Shown: positions 8,552 to 16,538 of the stretch, piece by piece | How positions within the stretch are numbered: the first letter of the stretch is position 1 | Layout: every line of letters starts with the position of its first letter | Assembly (NCBI RefSeq): GCF_013364155.1 | Contig: NZ_CP054916.1 | Span: 7,966,001 to 8,030,000, forward strand | Origin: Streptomyces sp. NA02950 | GTDB taxonomy: Bacteria > Actinomycetota > Actinomycetes > Streptomycetales > Streptomycetaceae | Direction of reading: 5' to 3' | Length of the DNA: 64,000 nt | The notes under the pieces: generated by a model | Seen by the model: the letters and a program-made list of their open reading frames with translations, nothing else | The model's database searches: none | Told to the model about the DNA's origin: nothing | Translations under genes and position numbers: made by a program

Positions 8552-8920
8552 GTGCTCGACTACCTCCTCAAGCCGGGCTACGGCGCGTCCCTCCAACTGA
8601 TCAAGCTGGAGGTCGGCGGCGACACCAACTCCACCGACGGCGCCGAGCCGAACCACATGCCCACACGCGACACCGTGGACCGCGGCCAGGGCTACCAGTG
8701 GTGGCTCGCCGAGCAGGCCAAGGCCCGCAGTCCCGACATCAAGCTCGCCGGTCTCGACTGGGGCGCGCCGGGGTGGATCGGCGGCGGGAACTTCTGGTCC
8801 CAGGACACGATCGACTACTACCTGTCCTGGTTCGACTGCGCCGCGAAGGTCCTGGCGTACGCGGCCCGGGGCCAGGCCGAGTTCAGCGAAATGGCCGCGC
8901 GGCCCCGCCGCTCCGCATGA
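8552..8920 (+). pseudogene. Galactosylceramidase (GH59) internal fragment
   Basis: Residues LDYLLKPGYGASLQLIKLEV, GGDTNSTDGAEPNHM, then GYQWWLAEQAKARSPDIKL and the APGWIGGGNFWSQDTIDYYL segment are a clear match to glycoside hydrolase family 59 (galactocerebrosidase). The fragment covers only about 95 residues from the N-terminal part of the TIM barrel. There is no signal peptide, start or ribosome site, and after WFDCAAK the similarity stops and an unrelated short tail runs to the TGA at 8920. I read it as a piece left from an originally secreted enzyme of 600 or more residues, truncated on both sides. Confidence 0.75.
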
Positions 8921-8936
8921 GGGAAACGGCGGGGCC
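8901..8936. terminator. Hairpin between GH59 remnant and FAD oxidoreductase
   Basis: GGCCCCGCCG and CGGCGGGGCC make a perfect 10-bp stem around a 16-base loop that contains the remnant's stop codon. Likely the original terminator, now also usable by the convergent oxidoreductase gene ending at 8981. Confidence 0.6.
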
Positions 8937-8980
8937 GACAGCCGTGGGTCGACTCCCCGGTGGTGGCGGTCAGGACGACG

Positions 8981-10588
8981 TCAGGTGCCGATCCCTTGCG
9001 GATAGCTGAAGAAGTCGGTCGGATCGTACGTCCGCTTCACCCGGACCAGCCGGCCGTAGTTCGCACCGTAGTAAGCCCGCCGCCAGTCCTTCAGAGTCGG
9101 ATCCGGGAAGTTCTGATAGGAGTTCCGGGGAGGGGTGGCACCGAAAATGTCGCAGTAGAACTCCCGGAGCCAGTGCAGATTCGCCGTGGCGACGCGCTGC
9201 GGATCGTAGTCCGCCCAGGAGGTCTCGGCAGCGAAGACGAACACGGCATTGCGGTGCACGAACGCCGTCGCGTCCGGCGGCACTTGGTTGATCTCGCCAC
9301 CGAGGGCGAACATGGCGAACCCGGCCCCGTCCTCGTTGCCGCTGCCCGGCCAGTCCAGCAGCTGCTGGGCGGCGGTACCGACCTGGTCATCGGTCAGGAG
9401 CGTCCGGGAGGTCAGAACCGCCGACTTGGCGGCGAACTGTTCCACCGGTGTGGTGGCGCTCAGCAGTACGCTCGCCTGCCCCGGCGAGACCTCCCGGACG
9501 GACGCCCTGTTGCGAGCGCGTTCCTCCGCCGTGCCGATGGCGAGCAGCGGAGCCAGGATGGCGCGCAGCTCGTCGAGGTGGCCGTAGTACTGGCCGATGG
9601 CATTGACATTGGCGTTGGCGCGGATCTGATCCCTGGTGCGGCCGCGGGTTCCGATGCCAACGCGGAGGTGGAACCGCTTGTTGTCCAGGGTGTTCACGGC
9701 GATCCGTTGCGCGGCGGCGATGACCGGCAGTACCGAGTCCAGGCTCCAGCGCAACTGGTAGAAACCCACGTTGCCCTGGAACCGCGCGTACTGGAACGTA
9801 AAGGAGGTGTTGACACCGAAGTTGTTCCCCGCCCCGCCGCGGCAGCCCCAGAACAGGTCGGAGTGCGAGTCCTGACTGGCCTCCACCACGCGGCCGTCGG
9901 CCAGTACCACGGTCGTCGAGACCAGTCGATCGCAGGTCAGGCCGAACATCTTGTCGCTGAAACCGATACCGCCACCGAGTACCAGCCCAGCCACTCCGAC
10001 GGTGGGGCAGCGGCCGGTCGGCACGAACATGCCGCGGTTCTCCAGCAGCGGGTGCAGGTCGCCGTTGGTGACCCCCGCCCCCACGGTGACGGTACCCGCG
10101 TCGTGCACGACCCTGATCGGGCCGTAGGTCCGGGAGCGGGCGCCCGGCAGCGGGGTGGAGGCGATGCCTTTCATCCGGGCCATGTTGAGCAACAGACCTG
10201 TAGTGGCGGAGTACCCGGCGTAGTTGTGGCCCAGCCCGGAACGAGGCACGGCGGGCAGTCCCACCTCGCGGGCCCAGCGGACCGCCGCACGGACATCCCC
10301 GGTGGTGGCGCACGTCACGATGCCGGCCGGACGGATCCCGGCGTACCGATGGTTGAACGGAAGCGCCAGTGGCGGATAGCGGGAATCTCCCGGCCGGTAG
10401 AGAGTGGAACGCGGCGACAGCGCGCGAACCAGCCGCTCCCAGTCCCGTTGGCTGACCCGTTCCGCCACCTCGGTGGGTGGCACGGCGGCAGCGGGCGATG
10501 ACGGCGAACCCACCATCCCCGTCCCCACAGCACTCACCGTGCCTGCCCGCAGTACGTCCCGTCTGTTGATCAACGTCGCTGCCCTCAC
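8981..10588 (-). CDS. Tat-exported FAD-binding oxidoreductase with BBE domain
   Basis: Secreted flavoprotein of 535 aa in the berberine-bridge/PCMH family. The N-terminus NRRDVLRAGTVSAVG is a twin-arginine signal followed by a hydrophobic alanine-rich segment. FAD-binding motifs follow: VRWAREVGLPAVPRSGLGHN contains the His that normally carries covalent FAD, and GLVLGGGIGFSDKMFGLTCD is the second FAD contact. The C-terminal BBE element is NYGRLVRVKRTYDPTDFFSY. Relatives oxidise sugars, alcohols or aromatic secondary metabolites outside the cytoplasm. It is transcribed alone. It is a common Streptomyces type, and nothing ties it to the depsipeptide genes 4 kb away. Confidence 0.9.
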   Translation of the reverse strand: MRAATLINRRDVLRAGTVSAVGTGMVGSPSSPAAAVPPTEVAERVSQRDWERLVRALSPRSTLYRPGDSRYPPLALPFNHRYAGIRPAGIVTCATTGDVRAAVRWAREVGLPAVPRSGLGHNYAGYSATTGLLLNMARMKGIASTPLPGARSRTYGPIRVVHDAGTVTVGAGVTNGDLHPLLENRGMFVPTGRCPTVGVAGLVLGGGIGFSDKMFGLTCDRLVSTTVVLADGRVVEASQDSHSDLFWGCRGGAGNNFGVNTSFTFQYARFQGNVGFYQLRWSLDSVLPVIAAAQRIAVNTLDNKRFHLRVGIGTRGRTRDQIRANANVNAIGQYYGHLDELRAILAPLLAIGTAEERARNRASVREVSPGQASVLLSATTPVEQFAAKSAVLTSRTLLTDDQVGTAAQQLLDWPGSGNEDGAGFAMFALGGEINQVPPDATAFVHRNAVFVFAAETSWADYDPQRVATANLHWLREFYCDIFGATPPRNSYQNFPDPTLKDWRRAYYGANYGRLVRVKRTYDPTDFFSYPQGIGT

Positions 10589-11095
10589 AAGAGACGCTCC
10601 GGAGGCGCGATCGGCCTCCCTGCTCAGTCAACCGACGATTGGTCAGGAGGGCCGCAGAACGGGTTCCACCCACCGGCCCGCAACCCGAAAGCATGCCGAC
10701 ATACCGCCGAATGGGCGCGGTTCACTCGGCGCCCAGCTGATAGGCGCCCTGGGCGGCTGCCGCGCCGATGAGGACCAGCTCGGCGCGGGAGCCTCCGCGG
10801 CCTGGATGAGTTCGTGGTCGACGTGGCAGGTCCGCGTGGTCATCTTCGCTGCCTTCCTCCGTAGCGTGTCAGGCGACTTGGCCCTGGTGACGAGGGTGCG
10901 CAAGCGAATATCGGCGGTGTCCCATCCGGCCCGCCGCCAGGCACCGCCGACCCGGTATCCCCGCGAACGATTCGCGCTGCGTAAGTCTGTGTCGTGGCGC
11001 GACGGAGAGACGCGCGTCACATGCGTCCATGTCACAGTTTGCCGAGCTGTTCCGTCCAAGAGGTGTCACCACAAACATCGACACAGGAGTGCACC
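10589..11095. other. Intergenic region with possible small-gene debris
   Basis: 507 bases without a confident gene. On the minus strand an ATG at about 10844, preceded by a GGAGGAAGG-like ribosome site, opens a frame beginning MTTRTCHVDHELIQAAEA. A second frame then reads AELVLIGAAAAQGAYQLGAE before a TGA, as if one small gene had suffered a frameshift. I do not recognise it and do not call it. The promoter of the AhpD-like gene should lie in the last 150 bases. Confidence 0.35.
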
Positions 11096-11569
11096 GTGGA
11101 AGCTCGGCTGAACATCATGGCCAGCCCGGTCGCGGCCAAGGCCATCAGGCACATCATCTCTGCGGGGAAGGCCCTCGCGGACTCGACGCTGCCGGCCGCG
11201 ACGCGCGAACTGGTGATGCTTCGCGCCAGTCAGATCAACGGCTGTGCCGGATGCATCGACATGCACACCAAGGAGGCCGCCCACGCCGGTGAGACCTCGG
11301 TGCGCCTCCACCTGGTCGCGGCCTGGCGGGAGGCCACGGTGTTCACCGAGGCCGAGCGCGCCGCCCTGGAGCTGACCGAGCAGGGTACCCGCATCGCCGA
11401 CGCGGCCGGCGGTGTCAGTGACGAGGTCTGGGCGAACGCCGCCAAGCACTACGACGAGGACCAGCTCGCCGCCTTGGTGGCCCAAATCGCCGTCATCAAC
11501 GCCTTCAACCGCGGCAACGTCATCACCCAGCAGCCCGCGGGCGACTACCGGGTCGGCCAGTTCGACTGA
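11096..11569 (+). CDS. Carboxymuconolactone decarboxylase family protein, AhpD-like
   Basis: Small cytoplasmic protein (157 aa) of the CMD/AhpD fold. I use the GTG at 11096, with ACAGGAG seven bases upstream. The redox motif is CAGCIDMHTKEA near residue 50, the CxxC-xxx-H arrangement of AhpD-type peroxidase partners. RELVMLRASQINGC before it is also family-typical. Helices around LVAAWREATVFTEAERAALELTE and IAVINAFNRGNV complete the fold. Such proteins reduce peroxides together with a thiol system; the exact partner is unknown. No regulator or peroxiredoxin gene is adjacent. Two strong inverted repeats follow the stop. Confidence 0.88.
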   Translation: MEARLNIMASPVAAKAIRHIISAGKALADSTLPAATRELVMLRASQINGCAGCIDMHTKEAAHAGETSVRLHLVAAWREATVFTEAERAALELTEQGTRIADAAGGVSDEVWANAAKHYDEDQLAALVAQIAVINAFNRGNVITQQPAGDYRVGQFD

Positions 11570-11585
11570 CGGTACGGCCGTGGCC

Positions 11586-11648
11586 GCCGGTGCCGTACGG
11601 CACCGGCAGCAGCACAGCCCCGGGCACCCCGTTCCGTGGGGCCCGGGG
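11586..11648. terminator. Tandem inverted repeats after the AhpD-like gene
   Basis: First a perfect 22-bp palindrome centred on CCGTACGG (11586-11607), then CCCCGGGC pairing with GCCCGGGG (11618-11648). Both lie within 80 bases of the stop at 11569, so a double terminator is the likely role. Confidence 0.55.
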
Positions 11649-11725
11649 TGGTGAGCTGGTCTGTCCGGCGGCCCCGACCCGGCGCCGCTCTCGGTGCCCG
11701 GGTGTGGGCAGCGGCTCGTCGGCTT

Positions 11726-11980
11726 GCTCGTGCGCTACGTCGCTCTCACCTGCGGTGTGACGGCGTCAACCTTTTCCTGGCCGATGGTGGGGCTGCCTTC
11801 CAGGAGGTCTTCCACGCACACCTGCACGTGTTTCCCCGGTTTCCCGGTGACGATTTCCGGATCGACGCGAACTGGCGCGTGCGCGAGCGAGCTGAACTCG
11901 ACAGGAACGCCGCCACCGTCCGGGACGGGCTCTCAAACCTTGCCGCGGAAGCCCGAGCGCCCATCAGCCGGCCTTCCTGA
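11726..11980 (+). pseudogene. HIT-family (histidine triad) hydrolase, truncated
   Basis: The segment RCDGVNLFLADGGAAFQEVF followed by HAHLHVFPRFPGDDF is the C-terminal half of a HIT nucleotide hydrolase, including the HxHxH triad. The first half (residues 1 to about 60, with the nucleotide-contact strand) is absent and replaced by low-complexity arginine/alanine sequence without a ribosome site. The tail ELDRNAATVRDGLSNLAAEA is intact to the TGA. Non-functional remnant. Confidence 0.65.
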
Positions 11981-12015
11981 AGAGGGCGCGTCCACAGCGG
12001 GCGACAAAAAGAAAA

Positions 12016-12042
12016 GGCAAGGGAGAACACCCATCCCTTGCC
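12016..12042 (-). terminator. Intrinsic terminator reading leftwards
   Basis: GGCAAGGGA and TCCCTTGCC pair perfectly (9 bp) around a 9-base loop. On the minus strand the stem is followed by TTTTCTTTTT, a classic rho-independent terminator, rare in this genome type. No minus-strand gene lies to its right, so it may insulate the helR promoter region or be a relic. Confidence 0.55.
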
Positions 12043-12065
12043 ACTCTCAACTTATAGCGCACCGG

Positions 12066-12084
12066 GGGGCTTGCGGCAAGGCCC
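12066..12084 (+). promoter_or_regulatory. Rifamycin-associated element (RAE)-like palindrome
   Basis: GGGGCTTGC-G-GCAAGGCCC, a near-perfect 19-bp inverted repeat 60 bases upstream of helR. It fits the palindrome described upstream of rifamycin-inducible resistance genes in actinomycetes (recalled, not searched). Together with the identity of the downstream gene, this suggests rifamycin-responsive control. Confidence 0.7.
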
Positions 12085-12144
12085 GGGGTATGCCGCAGAA
12101 TCGCTGGCCGAAGCCAGAACCTGCGGATATGGGGGATTCACGAA

Positions 12145-14346
12145 GTGCGTGTGCTGTTGTCGGTTGATGGGGCGTGCGGTGATGCCGAGCCGAGCGCGTT
12201 CGACCTGCCCGACCACCTCTCTCCGAAGGCCGACCCGACGCTGATCGCCGGTGACGAGCGGCACTTCGCGGCCATCGCGGAGAGCCTCGAGCAGGCGATC
12301 GCCGAGCTGTCCGACCGCCTCGATGCGGAGCGCAGGACGCCCGGCGGCATGGGCCGGCAGGCGATGGACCGGGACGTGGAGATCCACCGGCTGACCGGCC
12401 GGCTGCGCGCCCTGCGTCGGTTCGGTCTGGACCTGTGCCTCGGGCACATGGTGAGCGCGGACGACCCCGAGCCCGTGTACATCGGACGCCTCGGCCTCAC
12501 CGACAGCGCGGGCCGTCGACTCCTGCTCGACTGGCGTTCCCCCGCGGCTGAGCCGTTCTTCGCGGCGACCCACGCCAACCCGATGGGTCTGGCGAGCCGC
12601 CGCAGGTATCGCTGGACCCGCGGCCGGATCAGCGACTACTGGGACGAGGTGTTCACCGCCGACGGGCTCGACGGGCACGCCGCGCTCGACGACCAGTCCG
12701 CCTTCATCGCCGGCCTGGGCGGCAACCGGTCGGCCCGGATGCGAGACGTGCTCGCCACCATCCAGGCCGACCAGGACGCCATCATCCGGGCGGGGTCCCG
12801 CGGCGCCCTCGTCGTCGACGGCGGTCCGGGTACGGGCAAGACCGTCGTCGCGCTGCACCGCTCCGCCTACCTCCTCTACTCCGACCCCCGCCTCGGTCGC
12901 CGTCGGGGCGGCGTGCTGTTCGTCGGCCCGCACCAGCCCTATCTGGCCTACGTCGCCGACGTCCTCCCCAGCCTCGGAGAGGAGGGCGTGCGGACCTGCA
13001 CCCTGCGGGACCTCGTCGCCGAGGGAGCCGGAGCGGCGACCGAGGCCGACCCGGACGTGGCCCTCCTGAAGTCGTCCGCGAACATGGTGCAGGCGATCGA
13101 GGCGGCCGTCAGGTTCTACGAGGAGCCGCCCGCCGAGGGGATGACGGTCACCACCGACTGGTCCGACATCTGGCTGAGCGCCGACGACTGGGCCGAGGCG
13201 TTCGCGGCGCCGGACCCGGGCACTCCGCACAACGAGGCGCGTGAGCAGATCTGGGCGGCACTGGTCACGATCCTGCTGGACAAGTACGACGGTGACGTCT
13301 CGCCCGACCTCTTCCGGAGGTCGCTGCTGCACGACGAGGAGCTGACCACCACCCTCGGCCGCGCATGGCCGCTGCTCGAAGCGGCCGACCTCGTCGGAGA
13401 CCTGTGGTCGGTACCCGCCTACCTGCGGATGTGCGCTCCCTGGCTCAGCCGCGACGAGGTGCGCACGCTACAGCGCAAGGCAGCCCCGCAGGCCTGGACG
13501 GTGTCCGACCTGCCGCTCCTGGACGCGGCACGGCAGCGGCTCGGCGACCCGGAGGCGGCCCGGCGCAAGCTCCGGCACGAGGCCGTCCTCGCCGCCCAGC
13601 GCGAGCGTATGACGCAGGTCGTCGACAACCTGATCCAGGCCGCGTCCGACTCCGGTGCCGACGGTGACGACGGCGAGGGCCTGGTGACGATGCTGCGCGG
13701 CCAGGACGCCCAGGTCAGCCTGGTCGACGAGGCCGAACTGCCCGGCGCCGACCCGGACCTGCTCGCCGGTCCGTTCGCGCACATCGTCGTGGACGAGGCC
13801 CAGGAACTGACCGACGCGGAGTGGCAGATGCTGCTGCTCCGGTGCCCGTCCCGGAGCTTCACCATCGTCGGGGACCGCGCCCAGGCCCGGCACGGGTTCA
13901 CCGAGTCGTGGCAGGAACGGCTGGAGCGGATCGGGCTCGACCGGGTCGACGTGGCTTCTCTGAGCATCAACTACCGGACACCGGAAGAGGTCATGACGGA
14001 AGCCGAGCCGGCCATCCGGGCCGTGCTCCCGGACGCCAATGTGCCGACCTCCGTCCGCAGTAGCGACGTCCCCGTCGTCCACGGATCCGCTGCGGACCTG
14101 GACTCGATCCTCGACACCTGGCTCGCCGCGCATGCCGACGGGATCGCCTGCGTCATCGGCGATCCCACGTTCCGGGCGACGCCCCGCGTCCGCTCGCTGA
14201 CCCCGGAGCTGTCGAAGGGGCTCGAGTTCGACCTGGTCGTCCTCATCGACCCGGAGGCGTTCGGCAAGGGCATCGAAGGAGCGGTCGACCGCTACGTCGC
14301 GATGACCCGGGCGACTCAGCAACTCGTCATCCTCACGAGCTCCTGA
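12145..14346 (+). CDS. helR: RNA polymerase recycling ATPase HelR
   Basis: Superfamily-1 helicase-like ATPase (733 aa) of the HelD/HelR group, which binds RNA polymerase, removes stalled complexes and, for HelR, displaces bound rifamycin. The N-terminal coiled-coil arm is seen in LSPKADPTLIAGDERHFAAI and the Ala/Glu/Leu-rich helices to residue 110. Walker A is DGGPGTGKTVVALHRSAYLL near residue 232. Walker B is HIVVDEAQELTDAEW near 550. SF1 motifs SFTIVGDRAQARHGF and SINYRTPEEVM follow, and LSKGLEFDLVVLIDPEAFGK near the end matches motif V/VI territory. The start is GTG at 12145 without a strong ribosome site; the family core begins about 15 residues in, so a slightly later start is possible. 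The RAE palindrome upstream supports HelR over a DNA helicase. It is convergent with kynU, 24 bases apart. Confidence 0.9.
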   Translation: MRVLLSVDGACGDAEPSAFDLPDHLSPKADPTLIAGDERHFAAIAESLEQAIAELSDRLDAERRTPGGMGRQAMDRDVEIHRLTGRLRALRRFGLDLCLGHMVSADDPEPVYIGRLGLTDSAGRRLLLDWRSPAAEPFFAATHANPMGLASRRRYRWTRGRISDYWDEVFTADGLDGHAALDDQSAFIAGLGGNRSARMRDVLATIQADQDAIIRAGSRGALVVDGGPGTGKTVVALHRSAYLLYSDPRLGRRRGGVLFVGPHQPYLAYVADVLPSLGEEGVRTCTLRDLVAEGAGAATEADPDVALLKSSANMVQAIEAAVRFYEEPPAEGMTVTTDWSDIWLSADDWAEAFAAPDPGTPHNEAREQIWAALVTILLDKYDGDVSPDLFRRSLLHDEELTTTLGRAWPLLEAADLVGDLWSVPAYLRMCAPWLSRDEVRTLQRKAAPQAWTVSDLPLLDAARQRLGDPEAARRKLRHEAVLAAQRERMTQVVDNLIQAASDSGADGDDGEGLVTMLRGQDAQVSLVDEAELPGADPDLLAGPFAHIVVDEAQELTDAEWQMLLLRCPSRSFTIVGDRAQARHGFTESWQERLERIGLDRVDVASLSINYRTPEEVMTEAEPAIRAVLPDANVPTSVRSSDVPVVHGSAADLDSILDTWLAAHADGIACVIGDPTFRATPRVRSLTPELSKGLEFDLVVLIDPEAFGKGIEGAVDRYVAMTRATQQLVILTSS

Positions 14347-14370
14347 CGTCGGCCAGGGCGGCGGTGGGGG

Positions 14371-15696
14371 TCAGGTGACCGTGGCCCGTCGCCGGAAGCG
14401 GTCCGCGCGGTGCTCGCCGCTGCCGGCCACGTCGCGCAGATGCCTCATGGCCGTGAGGACGTCGCGGTGCGAGAGGTAGAGCGCGTTGACGCCGAAGCGC
14501 AGCAGGTCCGGCGCGCGCATGTCGCCGATGACACCGCGCGCGGCGAGCGCCTGGACCATCCCGTACGCCTCGGGGTGGCGCAGCACCGCCTGGCTGCCGC
14601 GCCGCCGCGGTTCGCGCGGGGTGACGGGCGCGAAGCCGAGCCCGTCGAGCAGGGTTGTGGCGCAGTCGAGCAGAAAGCCCGTCAGCGACAGGCTCTTGGC
14701 GCGCACCTGCTCCATCTCCACACCGTCGAACGCGGTGAGCGCGGCCTCCAGGGCGAGCAGGGAGAGCATCGGCGGGGTGCCGACACGGGCCCGGCCGACG
14801 CCCTCCGCCGGGACGTAGTCTCCGCTGAGGGCGAAGGGTTCCGCGTGCCCGTTCCATCCGGTCAGCGGATGGTCGAAGGCCGCGTGATGGCGGGCGGCGA
14901 CGTAGAGGAAGGCGGGGGCGCCGGGGCCGCCGTTGAGGAACTTGTAGCCGCAGCCCACCGCGAAGTCGGCGCCCATCGCGTCGAGGCGCACCGGCAGCGC
15001 ACCGGCGGCGTGGCACAGATCCCACAGCGTCAGCGCGCCGGCGTCCCGCAGGGCTCGGGTGATCCTCGCCATGTCGTACAGCTCGCCCGTGCGGTAGTCG
15101 ACGGGCGCGTACCCGGCGACGGCCACCCGGCCGCCCTCCGCGGCCAGGAACCCGGGCAGCTCCCGGGCCGGGACCCGGCGCAGCTCCAGACCGAGCAGGC
15201 GGCCCACGGAAGCGGCGATGTACTGGTCGCTGGGGAAGTGGTCCGGGTCGGTCACCAGCAGGGGGCGGCCCGGGCGGGAACGGGCGGCGGCGGTCAGGGC
15301 GTTGAAGAGATGGATGCTGGTGGAGTCCCCGGCCACGGTCTGGCCCGGCGCCGCGCCGACGAGCCGCCCGATGGCGTCGCCCACCCGCAGGGGCGCCTGC
15401 CACCAGGCGTTGTCGTTCCAGGAGCGGATCAGGTCCGTGCCCCATTGCCGGTGCACGGCGTCCTCCAGCGCGGTCGGCACGGCGGCCGGCAGCGGTCCGA
15501 GGGAGTTGCCGTCCAGGTAGACGACGCCCTCGGGCAGCAGGAAGCGGTCCCGCAGCGGGGCGAGCGGATCGGCGGCGTCGAGCGCGGCCGCCCGCGCCGC
15601 CAGGCTCTCCGGCGCGTCGCTGACGGGGGACACGGCGGGGCCGGTGGGCACAGGGGGGCCGGTGGGCACAGGGGGGCCGGTGGATGCGGTGGGCAC
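14371..15696 (-). CDS. kynU: Kynureninase (AntP-like), last gene of the aryl-starter operon
   Basis: PLP enzyme (441 aa) cleaving L-kynurenine to anthranilate and alanine, giving the precursor of 3-formamidosalicylate. I use the GTG at 15696 with GGGAGGAG upstream. The first 25 residues contain a Pro/Thr/Gly repeat (PPVPTG twice) that is not part of the fold. Family motifs: VYLDGNSLGPLP near 60, the PLP phosphate contact GDSTSIHLFN, DLCHAAGALPV with the cofactor Asp, and the PLP Lys in FAVGCGYKFLNGGPGAP. Length is normal. It follows the alpha/beta hydrolase by 35 bases and ends the run paaA-paaE, tryptophan dioxygenase, hydrolase, kynureninase. This matches the order of antH-L, antN, antO, antP in antimycin clusters as I recall them. 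In housekeeping tryptophan catabolism it would not sit behind oxygenase genes. Confidence 0.93.
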   Translation of the reverse strand: MPTASTGPPVPTGPPVPTGPAVSPVSDAPESLAARAAALDAADPLAPLRDRFLLPEGVVYLDGNSLGPLPAAVPTALEDAVHRQWGTDLIRSWNDNAWWQAPLRVGDAIGRLVGAAPGQTVAGDSTSIHLFNALTAAARSRPGRPLLVTDPDHFPSDQYIAASVGRLLGLELRRVPARELPGFLAAEGGRVAVAGYAPVDYRTGELYDMARITRALRDAGALTLWDLCHAAGALPVRLDAMGADFAVGCGYKFLNGGPGAPAFLYVAARHHAAFDHPLTGWNGHAEPFALSGDYVPAEGVGRARVGTPPMLSLLALEAALTAFDGVEMEQVRAKSLSLTGFLLDCATTLLDGLGFAPVTPREPRRRGSQAVLRHPEAYGMVQALAARGVIGDMRAPDLLRFGVNALYLSHRDVLTAMRHLRDVAGSGEHRADRFRRRATVT

Positions 15697-15731
15697 GGCG
15701 GGTCTCTCCTCCCGGTCGGGGCGCGGTGGAA

Positions 15732-16538
15732 TCACGGACGAATCCGGCGTGCGAGACGGCCCAGTTCCCCGACGACCGCCCGGCTCGCCCCGGAACCCGG
15801 CTCGATGAGGGTGTAGTGGCCCGTCCCGGGCAGCGTCACGAGCTCCGCGTCCCGGTGCACGGCGGTGTAGCCGGTGAACTGCTCGTGCGGCAGTTCCTCG
15901 TCCACCTCGCCGTGCAGCACCACGGTCGGCACACCCGTGCTGCCGGTGTCGCGCAGCAGCGTGACCGGGTCCACCAGCGGCAGCAGCGCCGCCAGCCGGT
16001 CCGCCCCGCCGAGCAGTTGGTGCGCCGCGTCGTCGCTCAGCCGCTCCCGGGCGCAGGCCGCCAGATCGGTGATCGGGGCCAGCGCGAGGACCGCCGACGG
16101 CGGTCGGGTGCCGTGCCACGGCGCGTCCTCGGGCAGGAGACCGCGCGCGGCCGCCCACAGCGCGAGATGACCGCCGGAGCAGTGCCCGGCCAGCACGTAC
16201 GGCCGCCCGTCCGGAATGGTGTCCAGCGCCAGCGCGATGTCGTCGAACGTCTCCGGATAGCCTCCCGCGCCGCCGGAGCGGCGGAAGCCCGGCAGGACGA
16301 CGGAGAGTCCGTTCGCCCCCAGGTACGCGGCGAACGGGGTGAGGTGCATCCGGTCGTACCGCCAGTAGCCGCCGTGGAGCAGCACCACCACCGGGGCGTC
16401 CGCGTCCTCCCCCGGCCACATGTCGTACACCTGGTGGGGGTGGGTGCCGTACGTGCGGTGGACGGGTGCCAGCACCGGCTTCAGACCCAGCACCCGGCGC
16501 TCCTCCTCGGCATGGGCCGCGGAAACCTGCCTAGACAT
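15732..16538 (-). CDS. Alpha/beta hydrolase, kynurenine formamidase-like (candidate AntO-type formyl-handling enzyme)
   Basis: Esterase-fold protein of 268 aa. The ATG at 16538 overlaps the dioxygenase stop by eight bases, so it is translationally coupled. The oxyanion motif is LLHGGYWRYD, the nucleophile Ser lies in VLAGHCSGGHLAL, the acid is in LHGEVDEELP, and the His in GTGHYTLIEP. HGGYW is typical of bacterial kynurenine formamidase-like hydrolases. Two roles fit. It could hydrolyse N-formylkynurenine between the dioxygenase and kynureninase. Or, as the positional equivalent of AntO (a lipase homologue credited with N-formylating 3-aminosalicylate in antimycin biosynthesis, from memory), it could move a formyl group. 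No other formyltransferase is visible in the window, which favours at least a share in the second role. The fold is certain, the role is inferred. Confidence 0.85.
   Translation of the reverse strand: MSRQVSAAHAEEERRVLGLKPVLAPVHRTYGTHPHQVYDMWPGEDADAPVVVLLHGGYWRYDRMHLTPFAAYLGANGLSVVLPGFRRSGGAGGYPETFDDIALALDTIPDGRPYVLAGHCSGGHLALWAAARGLLPEDAPWHGTRPPSAVLALAPITDLAACARERLSDDAAHQLLGGADRLAALLPLVDPVTLLRDTGSTGVPTVVLHGEVDEELPHEQFTGYTAVHRDAELVTLPGTGHYTLIEPGSGASRAVVGELGRLARRIRP

Noticed and set aside
10643..11059. A minus-strand 138-codon frame before the AhpD-like gene
   Set aside because: Composition is poor over most of its length, and the only plausible part looks frameshifted. It is noted under the intergenic entry instead.
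12145..14346. A UvrD/HelD-type DNA helicase
   Set aside because: The RAE palindrome and the N-terminal arm sequence point to HelR, which acts on RNA polymerase rather than DNA.
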